Positions 59,245 to 64,000 of a stretch of 64,000 nt of DNA are shown here, piece after piece (the stretch's first letter is position 1; every line of letters starts with the position of its first letter). The position numbers and the translations under genes were made by a program. The notes beneath the pieces were generated by a model. That model was given only the letters and a program-made list of their open reading frames with translations, was not told the origin of the DNA and searched no databases. The DNA is taken from NCBI GenBank assembly GCA_003859965.1, contig RQYR01000013.1, positions 29,104 through 93,103 of the forward strand, written 5' to 3'. The stretch is from Comamonadaceae bacterium OH2545_COT-014. Lineage in GTDB: Bacteria > Pseudomonadota > Gammaproteobacteria > Burkholderiales > Burkholderiaceae_C.

Positions 59245-62037
59245 ATGCCAACCGCCACGCACGCACTGATCCACCAACTGGCGGATCGTTTCCGCCTCAA
59301 CGCCGCCGCCACGCAGCGGCTGTGGCAGCTCTCGGGCCTGCACCAGATGCCGCCCCGGCTGGGCCCGTGGCTGGGCCGTGGCCTGGCCGTGCTGGCGGCG
59401 CTGCTGCTGGGCGCGGGGCTGATCTTCTGGGTGGCGGCCAACTGGCCGCACTTGGGCCGCGGCGTCAAGCTGCACCTGCTGCAAGCCGCTGTGCTGGCCA
59501 GCGCCCTGGGCGCGCTGGCCTGGCCGCGCGGGCGCACCGCCTTGCTGCTGCTGGCCACGCTGGCGCTGGGCGGGCTGCTGGCCTTTGTGGGGCAGACCTA
59601 CCAGACCGGGGCCGACCCCTGGCAGCTTTTCGCGGCCTGGGCCGCGCTGTCGCTGGCGTGGATGCTGGCCGCACGCCATGACGGCCTGTGGGCGCTGTGG
59701 GTGCTGGTGGCCGGAGCCGGACTGGCGCTGTGGGCGGGGTGGGGCTCTGGCGACTGGTGGCGCCTGCTGGCAGGCCAGCGCCCGGCGGCGCTGTGGCTGA
59801 TGCCGGGCGGTTGGGCCTTGCTGCTGGCATGGGCGTGGCTGCTGCCCACGCTGAAACTGGCCGGGCCGGAACCGGCGCGGCTGAGCCAGCGGGTGGCGGC
59901 GCTGCTGGCGCTGGCGGCGTGGTGCGTCATGGGACTGACGGCGCTGCTGGCGCACGAGCGCGGGGACGTATTTGGCCTGTGCGCGCTGCTGGTGGCGGGC
60001 ACGGGCGCGCTGGCCTGGCGGCAGCGTCCGCGTGATGTGATGGCGCTGGCGCTGGCCGTGCTGGCGGCCAATGCGCTGCTGATGGGCGGCCTGGGCCATC
60101 TGCTGCTGCGCCAGGGCGGCGATGGCGTGCTGAGCCTGCTGCTGCTCACGGTGGCCACCGCCGTCAGCCTGGGCCTGAGCGGCCGCTGGCTGTACCGGCT
60201 GCAGCGTGACGACGCCACGCGCCGCCCCGGCCGTTCCGGCCAGGCAGACATCGCTTTGCCCGATGCGCCGCGGGCGCACTGGCTGGCCGCCGCCCAGGCC
60301 GAAGGCGTGCTGCCCCCGCAAGCCCTTGCCGTGGCGGCCGGGCCAGCGGCTCCTTCGTGGGCGCTGGTGGCGCTGAACTTCGTGGGTGCGCAGCTCGTGG
60401 TGCTGCCGTTTCTGGGCTTTCTGGGGCTGTGGGACTGGGCTCTGTTTCTCCAGGCCCCCGGCGCGTTCGCGACCAGCGCGGCGCTGGCGGCCGGCGCGCT
60501 GGCGCTGTTGCGCGGCCAGCCAGGCATGTTTGCGGCGCAGCTGGGCCTGGGCGCCTTGCTGGCCGCGCTGGTTTTGCTGTGGGTGGCGCTGGATCTGCGC
60601 CTGAATAACACGGCCCTGCTGCTCACGGCCGTCGCCCTGATCGCCATGGCCTGGGGCGTGCGCATGCCCTGGGTGCAGGCCGTGCTGGGCTTTCTGGCGG
60701 CGCTGGCGTGGCTGCTGGTGGGGCCGGAGCTGCTGTGGTGGCGGCGGCATGACGCGCAAGCCTTCATGCCTGGCGGCTTCACGCACTTTGACGTCTTTCC
60801 GCTGCCCCTGAACACCGTGCTGCTGGCCCTGCTGTGGGCCGCATGGACGGCTGGCGAAGCCCGCCGGCCCGGCGCGCGCTGGCGCCGCGTGATCCACGCG
60901 CTGACCAGCGGCGCGGGCGTGGCCATGCTGCTGGCCGTGGCCTGGGGCAGCACCAAGCACTTTCTGCTGGTGCATGCGCTGACCGGCAGCGCCACCGGCT
61001 CGGCCGATGCAGCGGGGGCTGGCCAGGCGCGCCTGTTCAGCCTGGACGCCTGGACGCTGCTGCACATGGCGCTGGTGCTGGCCGCCGCTGCGTGGCTGGC
61101 CTGGCATTGGCGCCTGCATGAAAAGTGGCAACAAGGGCTGCACGCGCATGGGCCAAGCCAGCGCCAAAGCGCCGCCGTGGCAGGCCTGCTGGCGCTGGTG
61201 GCCGGCGTGCTGCTGCTGGCCTGCCTGGTTCTGCCCGACGCGGGCGTGATGGCGCTGGCGGGCGCGGTGGCCTTGGGCACCGGGCGCCGCGCCATGCTGG
61301 CGCTGGCCCTGACGGTGTTGCTGGCCGGGCTGGCCGGGTTTTATTACGCGCTGGCCTGGCCGCTGGCTCACAAGGCGGCGCTGCTGGCCGGTACGGGCGC
61401 GGCCCTGGCGCTGGCGCTGTGGGCTGGGCGCCGTTTTCTGGGGCGCGATGCCGCTGGCGACGCGCGGATGCACGATGGCGCGCCCGCGCCAGCCGCGCGG
61501 CCCCCCGTCTGGGCCGGCGCGCTGCTGCTGGTCGGCGCGCTGCTGGCCACGGGCCTGGTGCAGTGGGACGTGCGCGGCAAGGAGCGCCTGATTGCCCACG
61601 GCGAGCGTGTGTACCTGGCCCTGAGGCCGGTGGATCCGCGCTCGCTCATGCAGGGCGACTACATGGCGTTGGCGTTTGACCTGGCGGCCGCCAGCGCCGC
61701 GCTGCAAGACGCCGACACCCGCACGGCCCATGTGGCCGTCACGCTGGATGCGCGCGGCGTGGCCACCGTGCGCCGTGTGCTTCGTCCGGGCGAGGCGCTG
61801 GCGGCGGACGAGCGGCGGCTGCCCGTCCAGCGCAAGGCCGGCCGCTGGGTGCTGGCCAGCGACGCCTTCTATTTCCCCGAAGGCTGGGGCGCGCCCTTGC
61901 GGCAGGCCCGCTTTGGCGAATTCCGCGTGCTGCCCGACGGCCGCGCGCTGCTGGTGGGCCTGGCCGACGACCGGTTGCAGCCCGTGCGGCCCGCGCCGCT
62001 GGATCCGCTGGAGCCGCCAGCGCCACAGAGTCAGTAA
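59245..62037 (+). CDS. fused DUF2157 / GDYXXLXY-family membrane protein
   Basis: 930 residues, over 20 hydrophobic segments. The N-terminal part (about 1-180) has the DUF2157 pattern: LADRFRLNAAATQRLWQLSG, then LGRGLAVLAALLLGAGLIFWVAANWPHLG. A long middle of membrane helices follows, DUF4401-like in size. The end (about 770-925) is a GDYXXLXY domain: RLIAHGERVYLALRPVDPRS (in part), LMQGDYMALAFDL, and FYFPEGWGAPLRQARFGEFRV. In several bacteria these are two adjacent genes; here they are one. Function unknown; inner membrane. ATG 59245 lies in a poor ribosome-binding context (CTGAAGAAC). Confidence 0.82.
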   Translation: MPTATHALIHQLADRFRLNAAATQRLWQLSGLHQMPPRLGPWLGRGLAVLAALLLGAGLIFWVAANWPHLGRGVKLHLLQAAVLASALGALAWPRGRTALLLLATLALGGLLAFVGQTYQTGADPWQLFAAWAALSLAWMLAARHDGLWALWVLVAGAGLALWAGWGSGDWWRLLAGQRPAALWLMPGGWALLLAWAWLLPTLKLAGPEPARLSQRVAALLALAAWCVMGLTALLAHERGDVFGLCALLVAGTGALAWRQRPRDVMALALAVLAANALLMGGLGHLLLRQGGDGVLSLLLLTVATAVSLGLSGRWLYRLQRDDATRRPGRSGQADIALPDAPRAHWLAAAQAEGVLPPQALAVAAGPAAPSWALVALNFVGAQLVVLPFLGFLGLWDWALFLQAPGAFATSAALAAGALALLRGQPGMFAAQLGLGALLAALVLLWVALDLRLNNTALLLTAVALIAMAWGVRMPWVQAVLGFLAALAWLLVGPELLWWRRHDAQAFMPGGFTHFDVFPLPLNTVLLALLWAAWTAGEARRPGARWRRVIHALTSGAGVAMLLAVAWGSTKHFLLVHALTGSATGSADAAGAGQARLFSLDAWTLLHMALVLAAAAWLAWHWRLHEKWQQGLHAHGPSQRQSAAVAGLLALVAGVLLLACLVLPDAGVMALAGAVALGTGRRAMLALALTVLLAGLAGFYYALAWPLAHKAALLAGTGAALALALWAGRRFLGRDAAGDARMHDGAPAPAARPPVWAGALLLVGALLATGLVQWDVRGKERLIAHGERVYLALRPVDPRSLMQGDYMALAFDLAAASAALQDADTRTAHVAVTLDARGVATVRRVLRPGEALAADERRLPVQRKAGRWVLASDAFYFPEGWGAPLRQARFGEFRVLPDGRALLVGLADDRLQPVRPAPLDPLEPPAPQSQ

Positions 62038-62142
62038 CACGACCTATGGCCGCGAACGCGGCACTGGTAACGCTACCAGCTTGGAATGGCCTGGCAGCGG
62101 CGCTATGGTTGCGTCACTTTTCTGTTTTGAATGGGGCGGATC

Positions 62143-63798
62143 ATGACGGGCATCTCGGCAGTAGGCGGCTATTTCCAGGCAAACCGGGCGCGTTGGGAGC
62201 CGCCTTCCGCCGACGTGGCAACGGGCGGGCCGGCCCACCCGAACAAAACCTACCCCAGGGGAGATGGCTCCTTCGCCAGTGAAGTGAAGGGCACGGCGCC
62301 GCAGCCCCGGCGTGACCTGCACTTCGCCCTGATGGCCAACGACGCCTATCACCTCAATGCCCAGGGGGCGACGGGCACACCGTCCGAGCGCGAACTGGCC
62401 CAAGCCGGCTGGCACCGCCTGCGCCCGGTGGACGGTCACTTGGTCGATGCCATGGGTAACCAGATCCCAATCCGGCCCGACATGCTGCACGACCCGAAAA
62501 CGGGTTTCGATGCCGCCATCTACCAGAACGCCGAAGGCCAGTACGTGGTGGCTTACCGGGGGACGGATAGCTGGCGTTTGGGCCCGGGAGGGGATGCGAC
62601 GACCAATGGGGGACAGGCGATTGGCTTGGCCACAGATCAGTATCAACAAGCTACCGGTTTGGCAATGCGGGCGCTGGAGGTGTTTGGCGAAGGCAATGTC
62701 GTCATCACCGGCCATTCGCTGGGCGGCGGGCTGGCATCGGCGGCCATGCTGGCCACAGGCACGCCCGGCGTCACCTTCAACGCGGCGGGCCTGAGCGACA
62801 ACACCTTGCGCCGCCTCAACCTGCAGTCATCTCCCAACGCCATCCGCGAGGAAGCGGCGGCCAGCGGCCAGATCCGCCGCTACAACGTGGAGGGCGATCT
62901 GCTCACGGGCATCCAGCAAGGCGCGCTGTTTCCACCGGATGCCGTGGGGCACGAGCTGCGCGTGGCGGCCCCGGCTGGCAGCCACTGGTGGAACCCGGTC
63001 GAAATGCATGGCGGCGGGGGCAAGCAGCCGGCTTACGTGGAGGCGCTGCGCGAAAACATGGCTTACCGTCCGCCAACATCAACGCTGGTTCGCACGACAG
63101 AGCAGATCGCCGAATCCGCCGGCAAGGCCACGGTGTCCTTCGGTATCCATTCGTTCGAGGTCATCACGCAGGCCGGTCAGGCCGTTGGGCAGAAAAGCAC
63201 GGAAATTGGCGAACTCATGCGCAGCGATTTCGCCCAGGGCCGCGTGGTGCAGGGCAGCACACGCCTGGCCGGCGAGCTGGCCGATGGCGCGCTTGACATT
63301 GGCGCCGGCGCGGTGCGGGAGACGGCAGACTTTGCCGGCGACGTGGTCAGGGAAGCCGGCGCCCTGGGCGGCAACATGCTGCGCGGCGTGGGCGGCCTGA
63401 CAGGAGACAAGGCGTTGTTCAACCGTATGGCCTCCGTCGTCGAAAACGGCGGGGAAAAGGCCAATGCCTTGATCGACGCGGCGGGCCGGCACAGTGCATG
63501 GGCCTTGGACAAAGCGGGCGACGCGGCCGAATGGTTGACTGACCGCGCGGCCGCCGGCATGCAATGGGCCAAGGAAAAAACCGTGGCAGGCGCCCAATGG
63601 GTGGCAGAAAAAACCGTCGAAGGCGCCCGCTGGACAGCAGAGAAAGTGGCGGACGGCACGCAATGGGTGGTGGACAAGGCCGCTTCCGGAGCGCGCTGGG
63701 CCACCGGCAAGGCCGTGGAAGGTGGGCGTTGGGTCGGCGAGCGCATGACCGACGCCGGCCGCTGGTTGGGGCAGCATCTCAACCCGGCCAACTGGTGA
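62143..63798 (+). CDS. class-3-lipase-like protein with Trp-rich 11-residue repeat tail; possible toxic effector
   Basis: 551 residues; no signal peptide. Residues about 60-290 form an alpha/beta-hydrolase core: LHFALMANDAYHLN, AIYQNAEGQYVVAYRGTDSW (oxyanion-side YRGT), VVITGHSLGGGLASAAML with nucleophile Ser192, VTFNAAGLS, and YNVEGDLLTGIQQG carrying the likely Asp, with a later His at GSHWW. The rest is helical; residues 452-551 are nine 11-residue units, each with Trp at position 2. ATG 62143 is preceded by GGGGCGG; one codon set upstream (62131) is also possible. The next gene encodes a lipoprotein. Lipase plus periplasmic lipoprotein is the usual pairing of type VI lipase effectors and their immunity proteins, but no secretion genes are in view; a housekeeping lipase is the alternative. 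Confidence 0.75.
   Translation: MTGISAVGGYFQANRARWEPPSADVATGGPAHPNKTYPRGDGSFASEVKGTAPQPRRDLHFALMANDAYHLNAQGATGTPSERELAQAGWHRLRPVDGHLVDAMGNQIPIRPDMLHDPKTGFDAAIYQNAEGQYVVAYRGTDSWRLGPGGDATTNGGQAIGLATDQYQQATGLAMRALEVFGEGNVVITGHSLGGGLASAAMLATGTPGVTFNAAGLSDNTLRRLNLQSSPNAIREEAAASGQIRRYNVEGDLLTGIQQGALFPPDAVGHELRVAAPAGSHWWNPVEMHGGGGKQPAYVEALRENMAYRPPTSTLVRTTEQIAESAGKATVSFGIHSFEVITQAGQAVGQKSTEIGELMRSDFAQGRVVQGSTRLAGELADGALDIGAGAVRETADFAGDVVREAGALGGNMLRGVGGLTGDKALFNRMASVVENGGEKANALIDAAGRHSAWALDKAGDAAEWLTDRAAAGMQWAKEKTVAGAQWVAEKTVEGARWTAEKVADGTQWVVDKAASGARWATGKAVEGGRWVGERMTDAGRWLGQHLNPANW
63496..63795 (+). repeat. nine 11-residue Trp repeats in the lipase tail
   Basis: Units such as QWAKEKTVAGA, QWVAEKTVEGA, RWTAEKVADGT, QWVVDKAASGA and RWATGKAVEGG follow one another without gaps. 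Each has a Trp at position 2, usually a Lys or Arg at position 6, and small residues at the end. Confidence 0.85.
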
Positions 63799-63882
63799 TC
63801 GGCCGGTGCACGGCTTCAAAGCAAAGGGCAAGGCGGCTGATACGCTCCAGCCCCGGACACCACTTATCACGGAACACGTTTC

Positions 63883-64000
63883 ATGCGCAGGTACGTGCTG
63901 ACACTGGCCCTGCTGGCGGCAGCGGCAGCCAGCGCCTGCGGCAAGCAAGGCAGGCAGGAGATGGAAGAAAGCACATTCGCCACGCCGCAAGCAGCGGCGT
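63883..64000 (+). CDS. lipoprotein, partial; candidate immunity protein
   Basis: Only the first 39 codons are in the window. They encode a lipoprotein signal peptide: MRRYVLTLALLAAAAASAC, with a lipobox ASAC (Cys19 as the acylated residue), followed by GKQGRQEMEE. Residue +2 is Gly, so it may go to the outer membrane. It begins 84 bases after the lipase stop on the same strand. Lipoproteins in this position neutralise lipase effectors in known type VI pairs; this is inference from position only. Confidence 0.7.
   Translation, partial: MRRYVLTLALLAAAAASACGKQGRQEMEESTFATPQAAA

Noticed and set aside
59113..62040. A 975-codon open frame on the minus strand opposite the DUF2157 fusion gene
   Set aside because: Its product is Gln/Arg/Gly/Ala-rich and without any fold pattern; it mirrors the codon bias of the plus-strand membrane protein. 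Long antisense frames are expected at this GC content.

Overview
The window reads as a chromosomal segment of a high-GC betaproteobacterium, most likely a member of the Comamonadaceae (Burkholderiales). This is inferred from gene order (sdhCDAB-sdhE-gltA next to gntR, mdh and acnB; the rpsB to lpxB envelope run), from an isolated Bug-family binding protein, and from a scattered short intergenic repeat (core TGCTAT...ATAGCT) that I remember from that family. No tRNA, rRNA, CRISPR array, prophage or intact insertion sequence was seen. Almost everything is housekeeping; the accessory material is a broken surface protein (6.5-8.3 kb), a pair of IPTL-CTERM-like surface proteins (51.4-54.8 kb) and a lipase/lipoprotein pair at the right edge.

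Layout. 0-6.3 kb, minus strand: dapC, dapD, pilU, dapE, prmB and the start of a small membrane protein; three successive steps of succinylase-route diaminopimelate synthesis with a pilus ATPase gene inserted. 6.5-8.3 kb: a frameshifted fibronectin III / B-repeat surface protein with a nine-base G tract. 8.5-9.6 kb: a lytic transglycosylase and, upstream, a strong promoter followed at once by an intrinsic terminator (candidate small RNA or attenuator). 9.8-12.9 kb: a very long DUF349 protein. 13.2-17.3 kb: murI and class I fumarase (minus), divergent from class II fumarase (plus); then rlmB.

19-30.8 kb is a TCA-cycle block: gltA, sdhE, sdhB, sdhA, sdhD, sdhC (one minus-strand operon), a HutC-type GntR regulator whose own promoter contains a perfect 12-base palindrome, then mdh, a CoA-ester-lyase-like gene, a small periplasmic protein and acnB on the plus strand. 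With the two fumarases this window encodes citrate synthase, aconitase, succinate dehydrogenase, fumarase and malate dehydrogenase. nnr (NAD(P)HX repair) follows.

33-51 kb, plus strand: rpsB, tsf, pyrH, frr, uppS, cdsA, dxr, rseP, bamA, skp, lpxD, fabZ, lpxA, (DUF2059 gene, REP-like element, small membrane protein), lpxB, rnhB and a SpoU methyltransferase: the classic translation / isoprenoid / outer-membrane biogenesis run, with an unusual insertion between lpxA and lpxB.

51.4-64 kb is a looser region: two paralogous IPTL-CTERM-like proteins, queC, an SDR-type dehydrogenase, a flavodoxin-reductase-like iron-sulfur enzyme, a Bug receptor, a fused DUF2157-GDYXXLXY membrane protein, and a class-3-lipase-like protein with a tryptophan-rich 11-residue repeat tail, followed by the start of a lipoprotein gene. 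The last two have the layout of a secreted lipase and its periplasmic immunity lipoprotein. All function calls are by eye from the translated sequences; no database search was run.
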